Positions 52,736-62,047 of a stretch of 64,000 bases of DNA are shown in pieces. Origin of the DNA: Phyllobacterium bourgognense (GTDB lineage Bacteria; Pseudomonadota; Alphaproteobacteria; Rhizobiales; Rhizobiaceae); NCBI RefSeq assembly GCF_003337575.1, contig NZ_QPJM01000001.1, forward strand, positions 620,001 to 684,000. The letters run 5' to 3'. A model generated the notes under the pieces. That model worked only from the letters and a program-made list of their open reading frames with translations, was not told the DNA's origin and searched no databases. Made by a program: the position numbers and the translations under genes. Within the stretch, counting starts at the first letter, position 1. Every line of letters begins with the position of its first letter.

Positions 52736-54631
52736 TCACAAGCGAATATCGCCCGGCGCGTGAATTTCAGTGATCGGGCTTTTACGATCGATAAGGGCCT
52801 CAGGCCGGGCGGGTCGGGTGACCAGTTCAGGATTGACCGTAATGTCCGCTTCATTTAGCGCGCTGAAGTCTAATGCCGTTTTTACAGCCAGTTCCGCCAG
52901 CGAAATTTGATATATGCGCAACGGGTCAAGATCGAGTGTTTCAAGATCACTCAATAGGTTCTCCTGAGACAGAATGAAGGCCGTGCAACGCAGGCGGCTA
53001 TCGCTTCCAACATAGGCGATCAGTTTCCAGAATGTGCGGGGAACGAGTGCATCGCGATAGGGTGTATCGTCTTTGCCAAATATCGGTCCGCCCTGCACAG
53101 ATAGCTTGATATCCTTCAGGTCGGCCTGTTCGAACACGAGGTTTTCGAGCTCGCCCCACAAACCTTTGCGCGACGATTGATTGAAGCGCTCATGCTGGGG
53201 CGCGATGTTGGTGAAATAGAACGAATCCCGGTTGGCTTGCTCTGCTTCAGGCACCGGCCCCCAACAAAGATCGGCACGTCGGGCGATGTGGCCACGGTCG
53301 ACGCGATTATCGACATAGAGTTCGTCACCGAGCTGGTATTTGGCATCGATGCGAGGGTCGAGGCCGAAGCCGCGCCGTGGCAGAATCACCATGCGCGCGC
53401 CGTCGATATTCCACGCGACGTAACGCGCCATCCGCCGCTTGGCGCTGAGGCACACCGAGAAATGTGTGTAGGGGATGGTCTGGGCGCGGCCGAAGTTGAC
53501 AGCGTCGCGCTTGAAAGCCGTTGACAGGCCGGGCTCGGAAACGGCTACACCCAGGAAGTTGGGATCGTAGCCGGCGCGCGGAACGGTGGTCGCCATCCCC
53601 TCATGAGCCATTGTGATGGCTAACTCGGGCTCAAGCACAAAGTCGAGCTTCTTTTGGACCGAGGCGGCGTAGCAGGCGAGGGCATGTTCGTCTGCAGCCG
53701 CGTCGGTTTCGCCGGCAAAATGCAAGCCCGCGAAAATATCCGTCGCTTTGCCCTTGTCGAAGATCAACCAGGCCGACCCGGAGTCGCCACCCTTGGTGAT
53801 CTCACCATCCGGGGGAAGGTCGCTCTTGTCTGGTCCTATCTCGAACCCACCGATCGCCTGCTCACCGGCTGGAACACCGTAGTCGATTTTCGCCATGACA
53901 TCGACACGGCGGACGATCCCACGCGTGTTTGCCGTTGTCCGCCCGGACTTGATCACCCTGTCGCCTAACGCTACGCGGGCCATGCGCTTCGGTACGACGT
54001 CAAGGCCGTAGACGGAGCGATCGTAACCGCGCGAACGAATACGCGCGAGCGCGCAGTCGCCGGCCGCGCCAAGATGACTCCTAAGCAGGATTCCCGCCTC
54101 GTTGAGGGCTGTGTTGTTGTCGTCAAAGGGACCGGGTTGCACAATCGTATCACCGATCTTGCCGGTATTTCCATTGAGAACGTGCCAGTTGGACAGAATA
54201 CAGGGAGCTCCGGTGGCGCGGTCGAAGACAACGAGGCCGACCGTTCCCGCCGTTTCAGCGATATGGGCGACACTTATCCCGGGACGGAGTGGATCGACAC
54301 GCTGGCGGCGCAGGTCGAGTTGCTCAGGCGCTACGATCTTATAAGAGGGACGATACGACCGCTCGATAACGTCAGTGGGAACTGGTTTGCCATTGACCTC
54401 GATCATCTCGGGGATACGGTTTGTGACGAGCGCTTCCAAAGCCGATTCACCTTTCGCCCCGACCGTGAACTGTAGGCAGATCGGGCCTTCGCCGTTTTTC
54501 AATCCGATACCTACGGAGGTGATATTGGGATCTTTGAGATAGTCGGCGCCCTTGGCCCGAATGTGTTGACGCAGTTCGTCTTCAGTGACCTCGCCTGAAG
54601 CTTTGCCGCTACGGATTGCCTTTCGTGCCAT
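52736..54631 (-). CDS. Trypsin-like protease fused to DNA/RNA non-specific (NUC1, DRGH) endonuclease
   Basis: A 631-residue protein. Residues about 25-100 (ITSVGIGLKNGEG, NRIPEMIEVNGKPVPTDVIE) resemble the N-terminal domain found in bacterial NAL1-like trypsins. The S1-type protease domain follows with His150 (ILSNWHVLNG), Asp192 (AAGDCALARI) and Ser284 (TKGGDSGSAW). Residues about 375-550 are a beta-beta-alpha metal nuclease with DRGH at 445-448, N475 (FYFTNIAPQHERFNQ) and E494 (LWGELENLV). No signal peptide is seen. AGGAGG precedes the ATG. Both catalytic sets are intact. It may be a conflict effector in which proteolysis controls the nuclease; phage defence is inference only. Confidence 0.85.
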   Translation of the reverse strand: MARKAIRSGKASGEVTEDELRQHIRAKGADYLKDPNITSVGIGLKNGEGPICLQFTVGAKGESALEALVTNRIPEMIEVNGKPVPTDVIERSYRPSYKIVAPEQLDLRRQRVDPLRPGISVAHIAETAGTVGLVVFDRATGAPCILSNWHVLNGNTGKIGDTIVQPGPFDDNNTALNEAGILLRSHLGAAGDCALARIRSRGYDRSVYGLDVVPKRMARVALGDRVIKSGRTTANTRGIVRRVDVMAKIDYGVPAGEQAIGGFEIGPDKSDLPPDGEITKGGDSGSAWLIFDKGKATDIFAGLHFAGETDAAADEHALACYAASVQKKLDFVLEPELAITMAHEGMATTVPRAGYDPNFLGVAVSEPGLSTAFKRDAVNFGRAQTIPYTHFSVCLSAKRRMARYVAWNIDGARMVILPRRGFGLDPRIDAKYQLGDELYVDNRVDRGHIARRADLCWGPVPEAEQANRDSFYFTNIAPQHERFNQSSRKGLWGELENLVFEQADLKDIKLSVQGGPIFGKDDTPYRDALVPRTFWKLIAYVGSDSRLRCTAFILSQENLLSDLETLDLDPLRIYQISLAELAVKTALDFSALNEADITVNPELVTRPARPEALIDRKSPITEIHAPGDIRL

Positions 54632-55070
54632 GACTTCCTCCTGACGATGACCAAAGTTACGAATGCACTAAACCCCGGACGGCTGGCTGCGATGTTACGA
54701 TTCCGGCATCTACCTGTTACGGCTCAAACCATGGCAGAGTGGAACACCGTCACCAGCATTCTCGACTAAAATGCGGGCCCAGCGCATTCGCGTGCAATTT
54801 TCAGTGTGAAAACTCCCCCGGGGATGATGTACCTTTTTTCTCAGCGGCCTTCGATCCAAACTAAATAGGTGGCCCAGACAAAACATGCTTTGGTTTTCTC
54901 GACCCCGATTGCAAGGGAGTGCGCCAGGTACCTACCGATCGGTCGATTGTCGAAACACTACTTTTCCCTGACAAAAACGCCAATGACGCTCTCCAATGCG
55001 CTCGCCGACAGATGGAACATCCAACGAACAGGGCTGGGAGGTTGAACCAAAGCATGGATATCAGCCTAAT
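54632..55070. other. Intergenic region (439 bp)
   Basis: Between the MarR gene and the protease-nuclease gene, both on the minus strand. It should hold the protease-nuclease promoter; no operator-like palindrome or small gene stands out. Confidence 0.4.
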
Positions 55071-55598
55071 TCATGACGCCTCCTTGGTCAGTCGCACAGC
55101 TTCACGTTCCACGGGGCAGATTTCGGACACGCAGATGTCTTCGTCACAAAGCCTGCAGATGTGGTCGGCATGTGCGCGGTTCCGTGTGAGGTGGGTCAAC
55201 ATTGTTGCCAGGATTTTACCAAGCAGTTGCATCGAACTCGCATCGATGCTGGCCAGCGCATCGCGCAGCACCTGATCGCGCGCCGTGACAATCCTCGCGC
55301 GCAAGGCACGCCCCTTGGCGGTGAGCCGCAGCGCGACTTCACGGCGGTCCTTGCCCGATTTGCGCTGGACCAGCCCTCCCGAGACGAGGTCCTCCACGAG
55401 GCGAACTGCGACCGAATGCGTCAATCCGAGGGTGCGTGCCAGCAGTTTGATGGTTGTGCCGGGATAAGGGCCAAGCGTCACCACTGCCGCACATGCGCTG
55501 GGACTGAGCCCCGAGGCTTTTCTGCCGGCAGCAAGGATTTCGTCGGTGAGAGAAAGCGCGAAGGCGCCGAGCAGGTTGGGCGTTATGTCACGTGTCAT
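55071..55598 (-). CDS. MarR-family regulator with C-terminal cysteine cluster
   Basis: A 175-residue regulator with the MarR winged helix (TIKLLARTLGLTHSVAVRLVED, then VQRKSGKDRREVALRLTAKG as the wing) and a C-terminal tail HADHICRLCDEDICVSEICPVE containing four cysteines and a histidine, spaced so as to bind a metal or sense redox state. It is divergent from the arginase-like gene at 55742 and so probably its regulator. Confidence 0.85.
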   Translation of the reverse strand: MTRDITPNLLGAFALSLTDEILAAGRKASGLSPSACAAVVTLGPYPGTTIKLLARTLGLTHSVAVRLVEDLVSGGLVQRKSGKDRREVALRLTAKGRALRARIVTARDQVLRDALASIDASSMQLLGKILATMLTHLTRNRAHADHICRLCDEDICVSEICPVEREAVRLTKEAS

Positions 55599-55741
55599 TT
55601 CTCCATTATATTCGTTCGGAATACATATTCAATGGAACCCGCCTGAGGATCTGGGCATTCAGCTGTTTTAACAATGCCCGACGATCGATGCCGCGAACTG
55701 TCAAGCACCGGACTTAATGGAATGAGAAAAAGGAGAATACG

Positions 55742-56671
55742 ATGTCCATGCGTCCTTACGCCCTCATTGAGGCGCCTTCTACGCTGGGTCTGGCGACCGA
55801 CGGCGTCGAAGGCCTCTCCGACAGGCTTCTTGGCTTCGGTCTTGCCGAGCGCATCAACGCACGGCGCGCCGGCCGACTTCAGGTACCGCAGAAGGATCCG
55901 GCGCCCGATCCCGGCACGCTTACACTGAACGCCAAAGCCATCGCGGATTGGTCGCCCAAGCTGGCGGCTGCCGTAGAAGCGGTGTTGGATGCGGGCGAAT
56001 TTCCGGTGGTGCTGGGCGGCGACTGCACGATCTTACTGGGTTCGATGCTCGCCCTCAGGCGGCGCGGTCGCTACGGGCTGCTCTTCATCGACGGCAATGC
56101 TGACTTTTTCCAGCCAGAGGCGGAGCCCAACGGCGAGGGCGCGTCCATGGACCTTGCCTTCGTTACCGGATACGGGCCAGCGCTGTTGACCGATATCGAA
56201 AACCGATCTCCGCTGGTGCGGCCCGAAGATGCCGTGGCGTTCGCCTTTCGCGATCACGAAGATCAGGCGAGATTCGGCAGCCAGCCCCTTCCCCCGGACC
56301 TTCCTGCCTATGATCTCCACGCTGTGCGTAGCATGGGTGTGGAAAGCGCCGCTCGCGCCGCGGTTGACCACTTGATGCGGGTGGCGCTGGATGGTTTTTT
56401 CATCCATCTCGACGCCGATTGTCTCGACGATGCCATCATGCCGGCGGTCGATTTCCGTATGCCCGGCGGACTGTCGTGGGATGAACTTGAGGCAGCGCTT
56501 CGCATTGCCTTGGAGAGCGGAAAAGCGGTCGGCCTCGAGGTCACCATATACAATCCACGTCTTGACGAGGACGGCAGCGCCGGCCGCCGCCTGGTCGATG
56601 TGCTGGCAGCAGCCCTTGGAACGGCAGCGCCAGGCTGGCCTGCGGCGCGCCGTAGCGGGTGCGCGAGGTAA
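55742..56671 (+). CDS. Arginase/agmatinase-family protein with altered metal ligands
   Basis: A 309-residue ureohydrolase fold. The motif order is normal: GGDC at 92-95 (usually GGDH), DGNAD at 117-121 (usually DAHxD) and HLDADCLDD at 222-230. Two of the six manganese-binding positions thus read C95 and N119 instead of His, while D117, D121, D224 and D226 are kept. Arginase activity is therefore doubtful; a different amidine or formimino substrate, another metal, or a non-hydrolytic role is possible. It is divergent from a MarR regulator. GGAG lies 8 bp before the ATG. Confidence 0.8.
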   Translation: MSMRPYALIEAPSTLGLATDGVEGLSDRLLGFGLAERINARRAGRLQVPQKDPAPDPGTLTLNAKAIADWSPKLAAAVEAVLDAGEFPVVLGGDCTILLGSMLALRRRGRYGLLFIDGNADFFQPEAEPNGEGASMDLAFVTGYGPALLTDIENRSPLVRPEDAVAFAFRDHEDQARFGSQPLPPDLPAYDLHAVRSMGVESAARAAVDHLMRVALDGFFIHLDADCLDDAIMPAVDFRMPGGLSWDELEAALRIALESGKAVGLEVTIYNPRLDEDGSAGRRLVDVLAAALGTAAPGWPAARRSGCAR

Positions 56672-56984
56672 TAGGCGGCGCCTGCCTGTTCCAGCGAAAT
56701 TGCCGGGGCAGGTGACACGCGCTTGCGTTGTATCTCCCAAGGTCTTTGCTGCGCCCGCAACGACGGTTTTGAAGCTGTGTGATCATTGCAGCAGGCTGCG
56801 GCACATCGAGGTTGTGCTGGGCCGTGGGGATGGCTTTGATCCCGGTTTGGTTGAGAACGAGACCGGTAATTCAAACGCCTAGCGGCGCTGAGATGTTGAT
56901 CTTCTACTCCCGCGAGCGGAGAGATAGACACAATGTGCCTCGCGGCCGACGGGCGGTCCATCCGATCAATATCGACCATCAATG
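56672..56984. other. Convergent intergenic region (313 bp)
   Basis: Between the arginase-like gene and the convergent TetR gene. I see no gene, repeat or clear terminator in it. Confidence 0.4.
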
Positions 56985-57569
56985 CTACTTCCGAAGTCCC
57001 TCCAGCATCGCCCTGAACCCCGCGACTGCCCGCTTCGAAACCGTCTCCGGCTTCTCCGCATTGGCGATCCACAGCGCCATGTGGCTGCTGGCGCCATTGA
57101 TGAGGCGGGCGGCGGTTTCGGTGTCGATGTCGATGATCTCGCCATCGGCCTTGAGACAGTCGATGCTATGGGAGAGGGCTGCGATGCAGCCGGGGGTGTT
57201 CTGCCATTGCGAGATGTCGCCAAGCACGGCAGGGCCGTCGCGGAACATGATGCGCTGGATCTCGGGCTCAAGCGCCATTTCGATGTAGGCAGCGCATTCG
57301 TCGACAAAACCCTGCCAGCGGGTGGGGGCCGATGCCGAAACCTTGTTGAGGCGTTCGGTCATTTCCGCATCGATTTCCATAATGACGGCTTGGAGCAGAC
57401 CCTTCTTGTCACCGAAATGGTGATAGAGGGCGCCGCGAGTGAGGCCAGCCTCGCCGGTGAAATCATCCATGGATGCTTCCGCATAGCCAATCGTGCCGAA
57501 GGCGTACCGGCCTGCCGCAATGAGCTTTGCGCGGGTCTCAGCGATCATCTCCTGTCGCGGCCTGGCCAT
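56985..57569 (-). CDS. TetR-family regulator of the adjacent MFS gene
   Basis: A 194-residue TetR protein: MARPRQEMIAETRAKLIAAG, helix-turn-helix MDDFTGEAGLTRGALYHHFG (about 35-54) and a C-terminal domain of the TetR_C_33 kind (AAYIEMALEPEIQRIMFRDG). The ATG at 57569 follows AAGGAGACA. It is divergent from the MFS gene, and three CATACG-N3-CGTATG boxes lie between. Confidence 0.88.
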   Translation of the reverse strand: MARPRQEMIAETRAKLIAAGRYAFGTIGYAEASMDDFTGEAGLTRGALYHHFGDKKGLLQAVIMEIDAEMTERLNKVSASAPTRWQGFVDECAAYIEMALEPEIQRIMFRDGPAVLGDISQWQNTPGCIAALSHSIDCLKADGEIIDIDTETAARLINGASSHMALWIANAEKPETVSKRAVAGFRAMLEGLRK

Positions 57570-57581
57570 CTTGTCTCCTTT

Positions 57582-57654
57582 TTGACATACGGTGCGTCTT
57601 TTCATTTGACATACGTGGCGTATGCAACTATGTGCTTAACATACGCTGCGTATG
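57582..57654. promoter_or_regulatory. MFS promoter with three TetR operators
   Basis: Three boxes of CATACG-N3-CGTATG lie at 57586-57600 (right half degenerate, CGTCTT), 57610-57624 and 57640-57654 (both perfect). A sigma-70-like promoter, TTGACA (57606-57611), 17 bp, TATGTG (57629-57634), reads towards the MFS gene with one operator inside the spacer and one just after the -10, so bound TetR would block transcription. Confidence 0.8.
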
Positions 57655-57689
57655 TATGCCGTCCATTAAATACCGGAAAGGATTGTCTC

Positions 57690-58916
57690 ATGTCAAATCC
57701 GTATCAAAAGATATTCGCGGCACCTGGGGCCAAGGGCTTCTCTGCAGCCGGCTTTTTCGCGCGTCTTCCCATCGCAATGGCACCGATCGGCATTGTTGCA
57801 ATGCTCTCCCAGGCGTATGGCGAATACTGGCTCGCCGGCGCGGTTTCGGCGACCTACGCGCTGACCAACGCGCTGGTTTCGCCGCAGATTTCGCGGGCGG
57901 TCGACCGGCTCGGCCAGACGGCGGTGGTCGTGCCGACCACTGTCGTGTCGGTGGCGGCCTTCATCGCGCTGATCGCAGCGGCCAACCAGAACTGGCCAGC
58001 CTGGACGCTGTTCGTCTCGGCCTTCCTTGCGGCCGCCATGCCAAGCATTCCGGCGCTGATGCGGGCCCGCTGGACAGAGCTTTTCCGCAACCGGCCCGAG
58101 CTCAACACGGCCTTCGCGTTTGAAAGTGCCGCAGACGAGCTGGTTTATATCGCCGGGGCCTCGCTGTCGGTGGGGCTTGCGGTGGCAATGTTCCCGGAAG
58201 CCGGCATGATGGTGAGCACGGCTTTCCTGGCACTCGGGACGGCCGCCTTCATCCTGCAGCGCGGCACCGAGCCCAAGGTGCGTCATGTCGCGGGCGTCGT
58301 TTCGGCGGGCTCGGCGATCCGACAGCGTCCGGTGCAGATCATCACACTCGCCCTTGTCTTCGTTGGCTCGATCTTTGCAACAGCTGAAGTCAGTGCTGTC
58401 GCGATCACCAAGGAGCTCGGGCAGCCTAATGCCGCGAGCCTGGTGATCGGCGTCTACGCGGTCGGTTCCTTCGCGGTAGGCCTGATCATCGGAGCGCTTA
58501 ACCCGCGCATGGCCTTGCACCGTCAGCTACTGATCGCGGTCGTGGCACTCGCGCTGACCGCGTTGCCGCTGCTCGTCGCCGCCAGCTCGGTGACCCTGCT
58601 TGCCATCGCCGTCTTCGTGAGCGGCATCGCGATCTCGCCGACTTTCATCACAGCCTTCGGCCTGATCGAGCGCCGCGTACCGCAAACGATGCTGACCGAG
58701 GGTGTAACTTGGGTGATGACAGGTATCGGTATCGGCATGGCACTGGGCGCCTTCGTTTCGGGCTGGGTGGTGGACAATTATGGGCCCGAGAACGGCTTTT
58801 GGGTGTCTGTGGCGGCCGGAACCACGACCGTCGTGATCATCGCGCTCGGCCAGCAGTCGCTTTCGGGCGACTGCACCGACGATGGTGATAGCGCGGTGCC
58901 GCAGCCGGCGAAGTAA
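57690..58916 (+). CDS. MFS transporter
   Basis: A 408-residue major facilitator protein with about twelve TM segments (FFARLPIAMAPIGIVAMLSQ as TM1), an ARWTELF loop after TM4 and a central cytoplasmic loop at about 195-215. It is similar in layout to drug or sugar exporters of the YdhC/SetA kind. TetR control through three operators suggests export of the inducer. The ATG at 57690 follows GGAAAGG. Confidence 0.9.
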   Translation: MSNPYQKIFAAPGAKGFSAAGFFARLPIAMAPIGIVAMLSQAYGEYWLAGAVSATYALTNALVSPQISRAVDRLGQTAVVVPTTVVSVAAFIALIAAANQNWPAWTLFVSAFLAAAMPSIPALMRARWTELFRNRPELNTAFAFESAADELVYIAGASLSVGLAVAMFPEAGMMVSTAFLALGTAAFILQRGTEPKVRHVAGVVSAGSAIRQRPVQIITLALVFVGSIFATAEVSAVAITKELGQPNAASLVIGVYAVGSFAVGLIIGALNPRMALHRQLLIAVVALALTALPLLVAASSVTLLAIAVFVSGIAISPTFITAFGLIERRVPQTMLTEGVTWVMTGIGIGMALGAFVSGWVVDNYGPENGFWVSVAAGTTTVVIIALGQQSLSGDCTDDGDSAVPQPAK

Positions 58917-59191
58917 CAGCGCAGATGGAGCTGTCACCTTATATCTGGCTTAGTTGGCATGGTCAGCCCATCGCAAACTACAAGAATCATCGCTTTCCGC
59001 TCAGTCTGCGCCGCGTTGAAGGAATGAACGCGGGATTGCTGTACCCGATAGGAAGTGTTGACTCCCGACGTGGAGCGCCTGCAGTCTTTCGACGTCAGGT
59101 ATGTAGGAGACGTCTCGCCCCGCGGCAAATTTATTGCTCGTTTTGCGTTCAAGGTTGTGCCGCCCACAGAAAGGGTAAGAGAAGTTGGGAA

Positions 59192-59818
59192 TCAAGGCAG
59201 TCTGAACAGAACAGGCAGATAACCCCACTCCTGTCCTCGTTGGATCAGCTCGAATGCCGGTGCCGCTAGAAAGAAGACCAACCCGTCCCGGAGGGTCGAT
59301 CGAAGCCTTTCGGGATAGAACGTTACGATTTCGCTATCCTGATAAAGGGAGAAGTTTGGAATGAAGCGAGGCACCACCGCACAATAAGTTTGATACGGCG
59401 TTCCGAATGCCTTGCGCAGGAAGGCTTCCTCGCGGAAAATGACGATATAGAAGGCAAGCACCGTCGCTGCTCCAAAGAAGAGGCCGACGGTGAGGCTCCC
59501 CGTTTGCGCACCAACGCCTGCCGAGCCGATCGCTGAGAACACATAGAGCGGATTGCGTGCTATCGAATAAGGCCCCTTGGTGACGACCTCGGCCGCCTTG
59601 CGCCCGCCAAGGTAAAGCGTGCACCAGAGCCGTCCAATGATCGCCACGCCGATTAGTCCGATGCCGGTTATCTCAATTACGTCATTCTCATAATGTGCGT
59701 CGGTAAAAACGGGACCGCAGAAAAGCAGGCCAACGACAACGATAAGGAGCAGGGCGAATAACGCCGAACGGCGCATCTTTTGAAATCTGCTCAAGGATTT
59801 TAGCTCGGGATTACTCAT
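59192..59818 (-). CDS. Isoprenylcysteine/phospholipid methyltransferase-like membrane protein, paralogue
   Basis: A 208-residue paralogue of the protein at 38861: about five TM segments, SAM motif TKGPYSIARNPLYVFSAIG, FREEAFLRKAFGTPYQTY and the same C-terminal extension after VPRFIPNF (GLVFFLAAPAFELIQ ... PVLFRLP). It stands alone with no repeat element upstream. The acceptor substrate is unknown. Confidence 0.82.
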   Translation of the reverse strand: MSNPELKSLSRFQKMRRSALFALLLIVVVGLLFCGPVFTDAHYENDVIEITGIGLIGVAIIGRLWCTLYLGGRKAAEVVTKGPYSIARNPLYVFSAIGSAGVGAQTGSLTVGLFFGAATVLAFYIVIFREEAFLRKAFGTPYQTYCAVVPRFIPNFSLYQDSEIVTFYPERLRSTLRDGLVFFLAAPAFELIQRGQEWGYLPVLFRLP

Positions 59819-60174
59819 ATGGTGTCACACGGCGGTTTGTTGATAAGATTGCACACTTCGATCAGCCATATTTAGAGCACTGTAGAACTTGTCCTTTTGG
59901 TGGCTTTCGTCTTGGACCCAAGATGTTATTTTGGGGGCATGTGCTAATCCTCACGCCGCCTGGGCCGGTCACTTCTTGCCCGCTGTCAGGCTCAGGACAG
60001 GAGAGATTCTAAGGAGATCACCGAAAAAATTCGACCATATCGCGACCAGCCACGTACTGTCGGCGAAGCGTTGGAGATCGCAGCGCGGAATGGTCGAAAG
60101 GCTTTCGGCAAGGAGGGAACGCGAGGCCCGAACTAGGGCTGGACAGACGGCGCTTGGCTGCGCCGAGAGCGAAG
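59819..60174. other. Intergenic region (356 bp)
   Basis: This region lies upstream of the methyltransferase-like gene and downstream of the serine hydrolase. It should carry the methyltransferase promoter; nothing else specific is visible. Confidence 0.4.
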
Positions 60175-61785
60175 CTAAGGGGAAGCGGGACGGTCAATCT
60201 CGATGCGAGTCAACACACCAAGCCCAAGCTCGTTCAGGTCGTCGATCTTGACCTGGCTCGCTTTCTGGTCTGGCCCGATTTCGAACGTGATCGCAACGGG
60301 CATGTTCGGCATCTCCGCAGACGGCCGATAGGTGTAAAGGTCTCTGTCAAAATGGCTGAGCGGGAAAACCGCCTTGCCTTCTGGCCCCAGGCGAATTTCC
60401 AGACCGTGGGCTTTTTCGGCTATAACCACCTTGCCAATATAAGCGTTGAAATAAGTACCGGCATAGGCAGACAGCGGTAGCGCTGGCAGCGGGGAGGCGG
60501 GCGGTGTCCCGTAACGCTTGACCGCGGCGTCGATCGCCGGCCCAAAGAGCTGCCCATAAATATTGTTCCATTCGACGACCCAGTCCTTTGTCGTCTTTCC
60601 GGTCATCGCGAGCTCGAAGAACGTGTCGGCAAGGCCCTCGGGAACACCCGTCGGGAAAGCGTTGGTAAGGACGACGATGCCGAGTTCCTCGGCTGGGAGC
60701 AAACTGACCAGCGTCCGTGCGCCGGTGCTGAAAGCGCCGGCGTGGCCCCAAACTTCGCCGTAACGGCCATACTCCACGTTCCAGCCAAGTCCGTAGAACG
60801 ACCATCCGCCGGTCACCGGGTTTTTACCGCGCGCCATCAGCGGCATATGGGTCTGGCTGATCGCTTCTGCGTCGATGAGGCGCCTGCCATCATAATTGCC
60901 TTTGCCGAGCTCAAGCCGCATCCATTGAGCAAGGTCCCGCCCATTGGAGCTGACGCCGCCTGCGGGTGACTGCGGGTCGGGGTCGCGTTTGGCAAGCGCT
61001 CTCCATTTGCCGTCGAGCTGTGCGTGGAGGGTGGCGCGGTTTGTTCGCGTCAGGAAATCGGCGTAGCGCGAGCTGGTTGATGACATTCCAAGCGGTTTGT
61101 ACAGCTTCGCCTCTGCCGCGTTCTCCCAGCTCATGCCTGCCGCTTTGGCCACAGCGACCGCGCCGGCGGTAAGGCCGAAATTGCTGTAGGAATATCCCGA
61201 TCGAAAGCTGCTCTCCGGCTTGACCTGGCGGAGCCGCTGAAGAATCGCGTCGCGGTCATAGCCGATCTCTTCGAGTTCGTTTCCGGCCCCTCCGGGAAGG
61301 CCGCTGCGGTGAGAAAAGAGATCGCGCACGGTCACTTGTGTGGTCGGATAGGCGTCATAGAGCTGGAAGGATGGGTAGATGTCGGCCATCCGCGAATCCC
61401 AACTCGCCACCCCTTCGCTGACGATCGCCGCCACGACGGTCGAGGCCATCGGCTTGGAGAACGAGGCAAGCTGAAACACCGTATCGGCGTCGACCAGATC
61501 ACTTTTGCCTTCTTCTCTAACGCCGAAGCCCTTCAAGTAGATCACCTTGTCCTGATAGACGACGGCAATCGAAATACCCGGAACCCCGTCATTGGCAATG
61601 ACTTGTTGCGCCGCCTGTTCCAACTTTGGCAAGGCTGCCAACACCTTGTCTTTTGTCGCGTGCTCGAAGGACCAGGCGTGGCCGGAAATTGGTGCAATGC
61701 CCACCAATACTACCGGAACGAGACGTCGTAGGCACAAAACGCGGATATGCCCAGCATATCGCTTTGAAGATTCGGTCATCTCCAT
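60175..61785 (-). CDS. Beta-lactamase-fold serine hydrolase (class C/DD-peptidase-like)
   Basis: About 536 residues. A signal/TM segment (LVPVVLVGIAPISGHA, about 22-37) is followed by a penicillin-binding-protein-like hydrolase domain with S108-F-S-K111 (SxxK), a YSN tyrosine motif (SGYSYSNFG) and a WGHAGAF segment in place of KTG. A C-terminal lipocalin-like domain (ALPLSAYAGTYFNAYIGKVV) is present, as in EstB/Pab87-like hydrolases. It may act on esters, D-peptides or beta-lactams. The ATG at 61785 follows GAGGGG; ATG 61779 is possible. Confidence 0.85.
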   Translation of the reverse strand: MEMTESSKRYAGHIRVLCLRRLVPVVLVGIAPISGHAWSFEHATKDKVLAALPKLEQAAQQVIANDGVPGISIAVVYQDKVIYLKGFGVREEGKSDLVDADTVFQLASFSKPMASTVVAAIVSEGVASWDSRMADIYPSFQLYDAYPTTQVTVRDLFSHRSGLPGGAGNELEEIGYDRDAILQRLRQVKPESSFRSGYSYSNFGLTAGAVAVAKAAGMSWENAAEAKLYKPLGMSSTSSRYADFLTRTNRATLHAQLDGKWRALAKRDPDPQSPAGGVSSNGRDLAQWMRLELGKGNYDGRRLIDAEAISQTHMPLMARGKNPVTGGWSFYGLGWNVEYGRYGEVWGHAGAFSTGARTLVSLLPAEELGIVVLTNAFPTGVPEGLADTFFELAMTGKTTKDWVVEWNNIYGQLFGPAIDAAVKRYGTPPASPLPALPLSAYAGTYFNAYIGKVVIAEKAHGLEIRLGPEGKAVFPLSHFDRDLYTYRPSAEMPNMPVAITFEIGPDQKASQVKIDDLNELGLGVLTRIEIDRPASP

Positions 61786-62047
61786 TCCCCTCGTATGGTG
61801 ATGTCGTAACGATACACGAATGTGCGATCCTTGCTCAATGGCTAATTCGCAACCGCAGGTTGTGGGCCACAGTTTCGCCATGGATGAGGCATGGCTGTCT
61901 GGATGCCAGCCATGCCGCTCTTGTCGAACTCGAACGCAACGCTAGTGCCTCATGGACAGCGAGGGTTGGCAATTGTCCGCATCGGGAAAGACGCTCTTCG
62001 GATCGATGGAAGATCCAAAGCTGACCGTTGACCTGTTTACCGCCCCA

